DNA from: an uncultured Porphyromonadaceae bacterium
GTDB taxonomy: Bacteria > Bacteroidota > Bacteroidia > Bacteroidales > Muribaculaceae
Reading direction: 5' to 3'
DNA length: 7,359 nucleotides
NCBI GenBank assembly: GCA_900546835.1
Contig: UREH01000116.1
Span: 1 to 7,359 of the forward strand
The notes beneath the pieces are model-generated. The model made no database searches. It saw only the letters and a program-made list of their open reading frames with translations, and was not told the origin of the DNA. The translations under genes and the position numbers were made by a program. Positions 1-6,449 of this stretch are shown in pieces (position 1 is the first letter of the stretch; each line of letters opens with the position of its first letter).

Positions 1-1
1 C

Positions 2-838
2 TCCCCCCACCCCGACGACGACGTAATCTCCATGGGCGGGACAATCTATCGCCTCGTAGGCCAAGGCCACGACGTGCATATCGCCTATGAAACCTCCGGG
101 AATATAGCCGTAGCTGACGAGGAAGCGACACGCTTCATGCACTTCGTCAACGGGTTCAACCAGATTTTCGACCTCAACTGCGACTTTATCCCCGAAAAAT
201 ACAGCGACGTGAAAAAATTCCTCGCCGGAAAGAAAGAGGGCCAGCCCGACACACGCGACATTCTCGACATCAAAGGCCTCATACGCCGCGGGGAGGCCCG
301 CACGGCCTGCACATTCAATGAAATTCCGCTCTCCCATGTCCACTTCCTCGACCTCCCGTTCTACGAGAGCGGATGCGTCGAAAAACTTCCTATGACACAG
401 ACCGACGTCGACATCGTCAAGCAGCTTATCGAGGAGGTCAGGCCACATCAGATTTATGTGGCAGCCGATCTGGCCGATCCACATGGAACTCACCGCAAAT
501 GCACCGAAGCCGTTCTCGCCGCTCTTGAGCAGATAAAGGAATCCGGCGCCGAATGGCTCAACGATTGCCGCATCTGGATGTATCGCGGAGCGTGGGCCGA
601 ATGGCCCGTCGAAGATATAGAGATGTGCGTGCCGATGAGCCCGGAAGAACTCATGCACAAGCGTAAAGCAATACTCAAGCATTCCTCCCAGATGGAGAGC
701 GCCCCATACTTAGGCAACGATTCGCGCCTCTTCTGGCAACGTGCCGAGGATCGCAACCGAGGCACCGCCCGCCTCTACGATGCCCTCGGCCTCGCCTCCT
801 ACGAAGCCATGGAAGCCTTCCGCGAATATCACCTTTGA
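2..838 (+). CDS. NagB-like / PIG-L (LmbE) fusion protein, C-terminal part, 5' truncated
   Basis: The reading frame is open from the first bases of the window (frame starting at base 2), so the true start lies upstream; the ATG at 32 is internal. The visible part is a PIG-L/LmbE-type zinc-dependent deacetylase domain. The metal-binding HPDDD motif is at visible residues 3-7 and the second motif DPHGTHR, with its two histidines, is near residues 159-165. The end of the protein has a RAEDRNRGTA segment. In Bacteroidales this sequence type is the C-terminal half of roughly 660-residue proteins annotated as glucosamine-6-phosphate deaminase-like, where a NagB sugar isomerase/deaminase domain precedes the PIG-L domain. 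The NagB half is expected upstream but is not visible, so the fusion is an inference. The likely role is cytoplasmic metabolism of N-acetylated or amino sugars; the exact substrate is unknown. A hairpin terminator follows 17 bases after the stop. Confidence 0.88.
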   Translation, partial: SPHPDDDVISMGGTIYRLVGQGHDVHIAYETSGNIAVADEEATRFMHFVNGFNQIFDLNCDFIPEKYSDVKKFLAGKKEGQPDTRDILDIKGLIRRGEARTACTFNEIPLSHVHFLDLPFYESGCVEKLPMTQTDVDIVKQLIEEVRPHQIYVAADLADPHGTHRKCTEAVLAALEQIKESGAEWLNDCRIWMYRGAWAEWPVEDIEMCVPMSPEELMHKRKAILKHSSQMESAPYLGNDSRLFWQRAEDRNRGTARLYDALGLASYEAMEAFREYHL

Positions 839-855
839 TACCCACCAACCTTATT

Positions 856-895
856 AATCGGGGGGTAATCTCGCCAGCCGGGATTATCCCCGATT
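856..895 (+). terminator. Intrinsic terminator after the NagB-like/PIG-L gene
   Basis: AATCGGGG (856-863) pairs perfectly with CCCCGATT (888-895). An inner TAATC/GATTA stem (866-870 with 882-886) continues it across a GG/T internal bulge, and the loop is 11 bases. A moderately T-rich stretch (TATTTCTAT) follows on the + strand. The position, just past the stop at 838, fits termination of that gene. Confidence 0.6.
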
Positions 896-912
896 TATTT
901 CTATCCATTTAG

Positions 913-1020
913 TCTCGCTTAATCCTGCCTATTCCCGATAATCCCGGATAATTTCCGCCTATTCTCAATAAATCCCACTTATTCCCGAAAAATTCCCAAA
1001 ATTCCCGCCTGTTCCGGAAC
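913..1020. repeat. Degenerate array with 10-base period, consensus near TCCCGNYTAW
   Basis: The sequence breaks into about eleven units that each begin with TC. They start at 913, 923, 933, 942, 954, 963, 973, 983, 994, 1003 and 1013. Examples are TCTCGCTTAA, TCCTGCCTAT, TCCCGGATAA and TCCCACTTAT. Unit length is 9-12 bases with an average of 10. The array fills the gap between the + strand terminator at 856-895 and the minus-strand tRNA terminator, so it sits where two transcripts converge. The same unit style recurs at 6450-6511, also between convergent genes. No open reading frame or known repeat family was recognised. A weaker extension may reach back to about 858, inside the terminator. 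Confidence 0.6.
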
Positions 1021-1032
1021 ATTGGCTCACAC

Positions 1033-1073
1033 AAAAAAAGAGCCGGGCAATTGAGAAATCTCAACTGCCCGGC
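1033..1073 (-). terminator. Intrinsic terminator of the tRNA operon
   Basis: GCCGGGCA (1042-1049) pairs with TGCCCGGC (1066-1073). After a single A/C mismatch, TTGAGA (1051-1056) pairs with TCTCAA (1059-1064) around a two-base AA loop centre. On the minus strand this long stem is followed by a run of seven T (complement of 1033-1039). It lies 12 bases past the 3' end of tRNA-Leu and is a textbook intrinsic terminator for the leftward tRNA transcript. Confidence 0.9.
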
Positions 1074-1085
1074 CTTCATACTCAG

Positions 1086-1169
1086 TGTCCGAAATGAGAC
1101 TCGAACTCACACGATCTAATGATCACTACCCCCTCAAAGTAGCGCGTCTACCAATTCCGCCATCCGGAC
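1086..1169 (-). tRNA. tRNA-Leu (anticodon GAG)
   Basis: Read on the minus strand, the gene starts GTCCGGATGGCGGAATTGGT and ends TTCGGACA. The acceptor stem pairs GTCCGGA with TTCGGAC (one G-T pair), leaving discriminator A, as expected for leucine tRNAs. The anticodon stem CTACT/GGTAG encloses loop TTGAGGG, which gives anticodon GAG for CUU/CUC codons. A long variable arm (TGATC/GATCG region) marks it as class II, and the T loop is TTCGAGT. The gene is 84 bases and has no encoded CCA, so the end must be added by the nucleotidyltransferase. It is the last gene of a three-tRNA operon. The 58-base spacer before it contains a small perfect inverted repeat (CGGCAG/CTGCCG, 1189-1202) that may assist processing. 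Confidence 0.95.
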
Positions 1170-1227
1170 ATTTCTGTTCGCTATTCCTCGGCAGAGCTGC
1201 CGTACGATTCGTAAAAACGTTAGTCTG

Positions 1228-1300
<73 letters not shown>

Positions 1301-1377
1301 AGGAAATTGAATCGTATCTCCCGGCTAACCCGCCCAGGGGTATTAGCGAACTACAATATGTTAATGTTCTGAGTTGG

Positions 1378-1450
<73 letters not shown>

Positions 1451-1513
1451 ATTATGTTCGTCATGCAAACTCGGGCGTCTCTCGTGGCGGCCCTTGTTTT
1501 TTCGTTTGCGTTG

Positions 1514-1543
1514 CAAAGGTAGGCATTATTTTTGAATTGGCAA
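1514..1543 (-). promoter_or_regulatory. Bacteroidetes-type promoter of the tRNA operon
   Basis: On the minus strand a -7 box TACCTTTG (complement of 1514-1521) matches TAnnTTTG perfectly. A TTG core in the context CTTG (complement of 1541-1543) lies 19 bases upstream, as expected for the -33 element. The start of transcription would fall near 1507, giving a leader of about 56 bases before the first tRNA-Gly. Confidence 0.75.
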
Positions 1544-1683
1544 GCGTTTCCACTAAAAATTTTCAAATTATTTTTCACCAAACATCCCTCCCCCCACCGC
1601 TCTGACGGCTTTAAAAGGCTGATTTGGGGCAGTTTCTTCCACCTTTGGTGCCTGTCAAAATAAACCTACATTTTTTTGCCCGA

Positions 1684-1715
1684 TTTGGCAGTGTCGCCGC
1701 CGATACCTATATTTG
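1684..1715 (+). promoter_or_regulatory. Bacteroidetes-type promoter of the DUF1015 gene
   Basis: TTTG at 1684-1687 and TATATTTG at 1708-1715 match the -33 and -7 consensus (TTTG, TAnnTTTG) exactly, with a 20-base spacer. The predicted start of transcription is near 1722, which gives a leader of about 60 bases. That leader contains the 18-base tandem repeat. Confidence 0.8.
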
Positions 1716-1745
1716 CACATAGAGATTCTATACCAACCATACCCT

Positions 1746-1781
1746 AATCCATCGAAAAACTTCAATCCATCGAAAAACTTC
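1746..1781 (+). repeat. Perfect 18-base tandem duplication in the DUF1015 leader
   Basis: The unit AATCCATCGAAAAACTTC occurs twice back to back (1746-1763 and 1764-1781) with no mismatch, and it ends two bases before the ATG at 1784. Because 18 is a multiple of three, it does not shift any frame. The frame of the gene is closed upstream by TAA at 1745-1747 and contains no earlier ATG, so the repeat is in the untranslated leader. There is no Shine-Dalgarno sequence in it. Confidence 0.9.
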
Positions 1782-1783
1782 CT

Positions 1784-3028
1784 ATGGCTACCGTCAAACC
1801 CTTCCGCGGCATCCGTCCGCCCAGAAATCTCGTGGAGCAAGTGGCTTCCCGACCCTACGACGTGCTCAACTCCGACGAAGCCCGTGCCGAAGCGGCCGGA
1901 AACCCAAAGTCGCTCTACCATATAATCAAGCCGGAGATCGACTTCCCCGCAGGCACCGACGAACACGATGAACGCGTCTACGACCGCGCCGTCGAAAATT
2001 TCCAGGCCTTCCGCCAGAACGGCTGGCTGGTTCAGGACGATGCCGACCACTATTATATATACGCCCAGACAATGGACGGACGCACCCAGTATGGCATCGT
2101 CGTGGCCGCCAATGTCCACGATTATGTAAACGGCGTAATCAAAAAGCATGAGCTAACCCGCCGCGACAAAGAGGACGACCGCATGCGCCACGTGCGCATC
2201 AACAACGCCAACATCGAGCCCGTGTTCTTTGCCTTCCCCGACAATGAAATTCTTGAGACGATAATCCGCAAGGTCACCTCAGCCGAGGCTGAATACGACT
2301 TTACAGCTCCCGACGGCTTCGGCCACCATTTCTGGGTTGTCGACGACCCCACCGATATTGCAGCAATCACAGAAGCCTTCGCCGCAATGCCCTCGCTCTA
2401 TATCGCCGACGGCCACCATCGCTCGGCGGCGGCAGCCCGTGTAGGCCTTGAAAAGGCTCAGACCGACCCCAATCATACCGGCGACGAGGAATACAACTAT
2501 TTCCTCGCCGTGGCCTTCCCCGCCTCACACCTACGTATCATCGACTACAACCGCGTGGTACGTGACCTCAACGGCCTGACTCCCGAGCAATTTCTAAAGG
2601 CTCTCGAAAAAGATTTCATCGTAGCGCCGAAAGGAGTCGAAACCTATACACCCTCGGGATTGCACAATTTCTCACTGTATCTCGATGGGCAATGGTATTC
2701 GCTCACGGCCCGTGAAGGGCGATACGACGATGCCGACCCCATCGGCGTGCTCGACGTGACAATCTCATCCGACCTGATTCTGCGCGATATCCTTGGTATC
2801 CACGATCTCCGTTCCGACAAGCGCATCGACTTCGTAGGCGGAATCCGCGGACTCGGCGAACTCAAACGCCGCGTCGACTCCGGGGAGATGGCCATGGCCC
2901 TGGCGCTTTACCCGGTTTCGATGAAGCAGCTGATGGACATAGCCGACACCGGCAACATTATGCCCCCGAAAACCACCTGGTTCGAGCCAAAACTCCGTTC
3001 CGGCCTGGTTATCCACGAGCTAATTTAA
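1784..3028 (+). CDS. DUF1015 family protein
   Basis: The 414-residue soluble protein matches the DUF1015 family (PF06245) along its full usual length of about 410-420 residues. The hallmarks are an N-terminal KPFRGIRPP segment (residues 5-13) followed by RPYDV (23-27), a central KHELTRRDKEDDR block (121-133) and the signature IADGHHRSAAA (207-217). No signal peptide or membrane segment is seen, so it should be cytoplasmic. The biochemical function of the family is not established to my knowledge. In many Bacteroidetes it is found near the serine biosynthesis genes serC and serA, but here it stands alone with its own promoter. The ATG at 1784 is the only plausible start, since the frame is closed by TAA at 1745-1747 and the predicted transcript begins near 1722. 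The first codons give MATVKPF, typical of the family. A MITE-like element follows 15 bases after the stop. Confidence 0.92.
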   Translation: MATVKPFRGIRPPRNLVEQVASRPYDVLNSDEARAEAAGNPKSLYHIIKPEIDFPAGTDEHDERVYDRAVENFQAFRQNGWLVQDDADHYYIYAQTMDGRTQYGIVVAANVHDYVNGVIKKHELTRRDKEDDRMRHVRINNANIEPVFFAFPDNEILETIIRKVTSAEAEYDFTAPDGFGHHFWVVDDPTDIAAITEAFAAMPSLYIADGHHRSAAAARVGLEKAQTDPNHTGDEEYNYFLAVAFPASHLRIIDYNRVVRDLNGLTPEQFLKALEKDFIVAPKGVETYTPSGLHNFSLYLDGQWYSLTAREGRYDDADPIGVLDVTISSDLILRDILGIHDLRSDKRIDFVGGIRGLGELKRRVDSGEMAMALALYPVSMKQLMDIADTGNIMPPKTTWFEPKLRSGLVIHELI

Positions 3029-3043
3029 TAATAACAAAAAAGC

Positions 3044-3229
3044 TAAGTAACTGGTCGAAATTATTTTAATATTTCCGGGAGGAAAATTTTCAGGAGATTT
3101 TTCTCGATGAAGAAGGAGTGTAGATGTCTACACGACTGATGAAGAGAGGAAAAGATGCGAAAATTTTACCGCGGAAATGTTGAAATAATCAGATCAGGAA
3201 AGTATATAATAATTTTGAACAGTTACTTA
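3044..3229. mobile_element. MITE-like near-palindromic element, 186 bp, TA-flanked inverted repeats
   Basis: The first 22 bases (TAAGTAACTGGTCGAAATTATT, 3044 onward in left-to-right order) match the reverse complement of the last 22 (3208-3229) at 20 positions. If the outer TA on each side is taken as target duplication, the element is AGTAACTG...CAGTTACT between TA dinucleotides. The symmetry continues inward: 3060-3079 matches the reverse complement of 3170-3189 at 17 of 20 positions. AAAATTTTC appears in both arms, and the centre is the hairpin GTGTAGA/TCTACAC (3118-3124 and 3127-3133). The right arm is about 22 bases longer than the left. No transposase or credible reading frame lies inside. 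It sits in the convergent gap between the DUF1015 and MFS genes. It could also be a large structured repeat of another kind; no family was recognised. Confidence 0.65.
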
Positions 3230-3246
3230 TAATATCCTCAGCAACC

Positions 3247-3278
3247 GGGGGGATGCGCCAGCAAAAGCGCATCCCCCC
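3247..3278 (-). terminator. Strong hairpin terminator of the MFS gene, possibly bidirectional
   Basis: GGGGGGATGCGC (3247-3258) pairs perfectly with GCGCATCCCCCC (3267-3278), a 12-bp stem with an 8-base loop. It begins 22 bases past the MFS stop codon on the minus strand. Neither side has a clean T tract: the + side reads GATTTCATATCTTT and the minus side GGTTGCTGAGG. Placement between two convergent genes suggests it can serve both. Confidence 0.7.
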
Positions 3279-3300
3279 GATTTCATATCTTTGATGTGGA

Positions 3301-5004
3301 TTATTCCTCAGCGGTAGCAACCTCCGATTCCAATATCTCAGCCTGCGGCTCCCTGATGTTGGGGAGTTCGAGCCCGAGACCTTTGCGGCGGTCAATCACC
3401 TTAAGCAGCAATCCGATAAGCAGAGCCGCCACGCCGAGGCATGCGAGCATCACCAGCGGAGCCGTATAATCGTAGCTCACAGCTGCCTGTTCAGGCGTCA
3501 GGACGCCGTCGGCCAGACCCTTTACAATCTGGGGGTTCGTATTATCGAGAACCTTGCCGATAAGCAACGGGAAGAGCCACAGGCCGATATTCTGAATCCA
3601 GAAGATAAGGGCATAGGCAGATCCGATGATTTTAGAATCGACGAGCTTCGGTACGCTCGGCCAAAGCGATGCGGGCACCAGCGAGAACGAGGCTCCGAGC
3701 ACCAGGATGGTAAGATAAGCGATGCAGACGCCGCCTACAGGACTTCCCTTGAACATCGGCAGAATGAAAGCAAACGTAAGATGACAGGCGATCAGCAGAA
3801 GCGAACCGATTACGAGCATCGAGGCCGCCTTACCCTTGTAGTCGACATAATTGCCGAGGATGGGAGTGATACCTACCGCAAGGAGCGGGAACACTGCGAA
3901 AATGGTGCTGGCACTCTGACGTTTGTAGCCCATGAAGCAGAATGCCACGAGCGCCACGATGGCCAGCGCCATCAGTCCGTATTTACGCGCTGCGGCCTTC
4001 GAGAAGTTGCTCGCGAAAGCAGCCGCGGCAACCACAATCATTATAACGTACTGAACGAGCGTCACCGTGTCCGAAGCCCAGAACGAGTCGGCCGGAATGT
4101 CGGTAAACGTCAGATTGCACTGCAGCATATTTACGGCATACTTCTGAAAGGGGAAAATGGCCGAATAATATAGTACACAGAGCAGCGCTACAAGCCAGAA
4201 ACCGCTACTCGAAAGTATTTTCCCGAGATCCTTGAGCTGGAAGGGGTCGTCCTTCTCCTCGGCCATATGGGTCTGCTCGTCGAGTTTCTTGTCCATAAAG
4301 AAATATACGATGAACATTATCAGCGCAATAAGCAGAAGCACTACCCCGAAGGCCACCGAGCGCGATACGCTCACCACGCCCCCGAGTTCAGCAAACATCG
4401 GCGAGAATATCATACATGTGGCCACGCCAAGACGCGCAAGCGCCATCTCAGAGCCCATGGCCAGAGCCATCTCGCGCCCTTTGAACCACTTGACGATACC
4501 GCGGCTCACGGTAATACCGGCCATCTCCACGCCACAGCCGAAAATCATGAAGCCGACAGCCGAGAATTTAGCCGAGGCAGGCATGCCTTCGTAGAATGGC
4601 GATATTCCCAGCTCGTCGAACACCGGAATATAGTTGAGATGCGTGGTAAACCACACGTCGAGACTGCTGCCGATAAAGGCATCGGTGAGTGCGTACCAGT
4701 TGATGGTGGCGCCCACGAGCATCACGGCTCCCGAAAGGACCGCCGTGAAGCGTACACCCATCTTATCAAGGATAATGCCGGCGAAAATCAGGAAAAAGAT
4801 GAATACGTTAAGGAATGTTTCCGACCCCTGCATGGTGCCGAATGCGGTAGAATCCCAGCCGCGGGTGCTCTGCAGGAGATCCTTGATCGGCGAGAGCACA
4901 TCCATGAAGATATAGGAACAGAACATGGCGAAGGCCAGAAGCCCGAGGGCCGTCCAGCGAGCCCATGCCTGGTCGTTGAGATTTTTAACGGAGGCTTTTG
5001 TCAT
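3301..5004 (-). CDS. MFS transporter, MFSD1-like
   Basis: The 567-residue inner-membrane protein is a major facilitator superfamily transporter. TM1 lies at about 17-40. A motif A follows at 76-85 (GIILDKMGVR), and a second motif A-like loop is at 384-392 (GNYVDYKGK). The C-terminal half carries SLWPSVPKLV and GSAYALIFWIQNIG (445-474), features shared with MFSD1-type carriers, of which the animal member exports dipeptides from lysosomes. The substrate here is unknown. A charged cytoplasmic loop (237-262) separates the halves, and an acidic tail ends the protein. Between TM7 (266-288) and the DYKGK loop I count three hydrophobic segments instead of the one expected, so two may be an insertion. 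ATG at 5004 puts TM1 close to the N-terminus. There is no Shine-Dalgarno sequence and no convincing promoter match, only a weak TATATTTC at 5020-5027. A TIR element lies 53 bases upstream of the start. Confidence 0.88.
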   Translation of the reverse strand: MTKASVKNLNDQAWARWTALGLLAFAMFCSYIFMDVLSPIKDLLQSTRGWDSTAFGTMQGSETFLNVFIFFLIFAGIILDKMGVRFTAVLSGAVMLVGATINWYALTDAFIGSSLDVWFTTHLNYIPVFDELGISPFYEGMPASAKFSAVGFMIFGCGVEMAGITVSRGIVKWFKGREMALAMGSEMALARLGVATCMIFSPMFAELGGVVSVSRSVAFGVVLLLIALIMFIVYFFMDKKLDEQTHMAEEKDDPFQLKDLGKILSSSGFWLVALLCVLYYSAIFPFQKYAVNMLQCNLTFTDIPADSFWASDTVTLVQYVIMIVVAAAAFASNFSKAAARKYGLMALAIVALVAFCFMGYKRQSASTIFAVFPLLAVGITPILGNYVDYKGKAASMLVIGSLLLIACHLTFAFILPMFKGSPVGGVCIAYLTILVLGASFSLVPASLWPSVPKLVDSKIIGSAYALIFWIQNIGLWLFPLLIGKVLDNTNPQIVKGLADGVLTPEQAAVSYDYTAPLVMLACLGVAALLIGLLLKVIDRRKGLGLELPNIREPQAEILESEVATAEE

Positions 5005-5057
5005 TTGTCTTTTCGATGTGAAATATAATAAATGTGATAATTACTGAATGCAGACCG

Positions 5058-5171
5058 AGAGGGTGTTTAATAATAGATGTTAAACTGCCTCAAAATATGC
5101 AATGAGTTTAACTCCTATAATCATAATACCTTCTTACGTTTTGAATTTACAGATATTATTAAACGCCCTCT
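5058..5171. mobile_element. Candidate MITE-like element, 114 bp, 18-base terminal inverted repeats
   Basis: AGAGGGTGTTTAATAATA (5058-5075) matches the reverse complement of 5154-5171 at 17 of 18 positions. Inside the left end is a second perfect inverted repeat, GTTAAACT/AGTTTAAC (5079-5086 and 5105-5112). The interior has no credible gene. No clear target duplication is seen; the nearest is CGA/TGA just outside GAGGG...CCCTC. Its ends differ from those of the 3044-3229 element, so it is a different family. It lies in the divergent spacer between the MFS and AI-2E-family genes and could affect either promoter. A short inverted repeat TCGGA-TAT-TCCGA (5183-5195) lies just outside it. Confidence 0.55.
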
Positions 5172-5236
5172 GAGTAAATCCTTCGGATATTCCGACAAAT
5201 TTACGCAAAATAGGCCCATATTGAAAAGTTTTGTTT

Positions 5237-5244
5237 TAACTTTG
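5237..5244 (+). promoter_or_regulatory. Probable -7 box of the AI-2E-family gene
   Basis: TAACTTTG is a perfect match to TAnnTTTG. No good -33 TTTG is found at the expected 19-21 base spacing; the nearest upstream TTG (5221-5223) is only 13 bases away. The predicted start of transcription is near 5251, about 41 bases before the ATG at 5292. This overlap argues against translation from the GTG at 5244. Confidence 0.45.
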
Positions 5245-5291
5245 TGACAACATCGGCTCCACAACCCTGGAGCTCCATACATCGCCAAGCA

Positions 5292-6449
5292 ATGACAATG
5301 CCCCATCACGAATCCCGGCCGTATACGTTCGACCGCGTAGTACGCATCATAATAACACTCTGTATCACAGCCGCCGCGCTCTGGCTTATCGACATCCTCA
5401 AGGATGTTCTGCTCCCCTTTCTGGTAGCCTGCCTGATAGCGTATCTTTTCGAGCCGTTCGTACAGTACAACCGCGCGCTGCTGCGCCTCAAAGGGCGCAT
5501 AGTGGCCATTTTCGTCACGCTTTTCGAAGCCATGCTGCTATTCGGACTGCTCCTCTATCTCTTCGTACCGTCGGTAATCGACGAAATGCACCAGATGGCC
5601 CAGATGCTCCGCAACTACTCCACATCCGACATCTCCATAAAATACCTGCCGCCACAGTTCCACGAGGTGCTGCGCCGCAACATCGATTTCGAGATGCTTG
5701 CCCAGAAACTCATGGAGCAGAACATCGACAAGCTCATGGACAGTGCAATGACGCTGATTCACGGCGGTCTCAACGTACTCCTTGCCATAGTGGGCTGGCT
5801 CATCGTATTTCTCTACGTGATTTTCATAATGCTCGACTATGAGCGGCTCATGCGCGGATTCCGCCTTATGGTTCCTCCGCGGATGCGCCCGGTAGCCTAT
5901 AAAATCGGACGCGATATCAAGGATTCGATGAACCATTATTTCCGCGGCCAGGCGCTAATATCCTGTTGCGTGGCCGTAGTCTACTGCGTGGGCTTCACCA
6001 TCTGCGGTCTCCCGCTTGCCATTATTATCGGGCTCGGCACCGCAGTACTCTTCATGATTCCATACTGCCAGTATCTCAGCATAATTCCCGTAACGCTTCT
6101 CTGCCTGGTCGACTCCGCCAACGGAAGCGGCGACTTCTGGGCGATGTGGTGGGGATGCATGGCAGTTTTTGCCACAGTGCAAGTGGTCGGCGACCTCATC
6201 CTCACTCCACGCATCATGGGAAAAGCCATGGGGCTTAACCCTGCCATCATTCTCCTGTCGCTCTCCGTGTGGGGCACTCTGATGGGCTTCATCGGTCTGA
6301 TAATAGCCCTGCCGCTCACCACGTTGCTTCTGAGCTATTACGAGCAGTACATCATAATGCGCAACGACGACGAGCCCCCCTCGCAGCGCCGCGAGGAAGT
6401 GCGGGAACTCCAGGACATGACCGACGTTCCATTCCGCGACGACGAATAA
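5292..6449 (+). CDS. AI-2E family (UPF0118) membrane transporter
   Basis: The 385-residue inner-membrane protein belongs to the AI-2E/UPF0118 family (PF01594; TqsA and PerM relatives). Two N-terminal membrane segments lie at about 16-52 and 68-92. A soluble stretch (about 93-155) with many charged residues follows, then TM at 158-181. The conserved C-terminal block starts with YFRGQ (216-220), runs through GLGTAVLFMIPY (247-258), and ends with LTPRIMGKAMGLNPAIILLS (304-323) and a final hydrophobic pair. The tail is acidic and polar. Family members have been linked to autoinducer-2 export or to ion antiport; the cargo cannot be read from sequence. I chose ATG at 5292, with a second in-frame ATG at 5298. 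The frame also allows GTG at 5244, but that codon overlaps the probable -7 box. The gene is convergent with the pseudouridine synthase gene, with a 71-base gap. Confidence 0.88.
   Translation: MTMPHHESRPYTFDRVVRIIITLCITAAALWLIDILKDVLLPFLVACLIAYLFEPFVQYNRALLRLKGRIVAIFVTLFEAMLLFGLLLYLFVPSVIDEMHQMAQMLRNYSTSDISIKYLPPQFHEVLRRNIDFEMLAQKLMEQNIDKLMDSAMTLIHGGLNVLLAIVGWLIVFLYVIFIMLDYERLMRGFRLMVPPRMRPVAYKIGRDIKDSMNHYFRGQALISCCVAVVYCVGFTICGLPLAIIIGLGTAVLFMIPYCQYLSIIPVTLLCLVDSANGSGDFWAMWWGCMAVFATVQVVGDLILTPRIMGKAMGLNPAIILLSLSVWGTLMGFIGLIIALPLTTLLLSYYEQYIIMRNDDEPPSQRREEVRELQDMTDVPFRDDE

Larger units (their letters stand above)
1451..1783. other. Divergent regulatory spacer between the tRNA operon and the DUF1015 gene
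   Basis: This 333-base stretch holds no gene that I can support. It contains a minus-strand promoter for the tRNAs (1514-1543), a plus-strand promoter for the DUF1015 gene (1684-1715) and an 18-base tandem repeat in the DUF1015 leader (1746-1781). The roughly 140 bases between the two promoters are AT-rich with C-rich patches, and I see no clear operator or hairpin in them. Confidence 0.7.

Noticed and set aside
913..1020. A CRISPR array or binding-site iterons of an origin
   Set aside because: Units are about 10 bases, degenerate and without spacers, and no cas, rep or DnaA-box pattern is present.
1655..2149. A 164-codon minus-strand open frame over the DUF1015 start and promoter
   Set aside because: It overlaps a confident DUF1015 gene and its promoter, has no family resemblance, and arises from codon bias of the + strand gene.
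4267..5028. A 253-codon open frame on the + strand, antisense to the MFS gene
   Set aside because: It lies fully over a well-supported membrane protein on the other strand. Its translation is rich in H, E and R without any domain, which is typical of the complement of hydrophobic codons.
3044..5171. A composite transposon formed by the two TIR elements around the MFS gene
   Set aside because: The ends of the two elements are unrelated in sequence, there is no transposase, and the MFS gene resembles its neighbours in style.
5244..5291. A GTG start at 5244 for the AI-2E-family gene, adding 16 residues
   Set aside because: The codon overlaps the probable -7 promoter box, the added residues look unlike a conserved N-terminus, and two ATG codons follow at 5292 and 5298.
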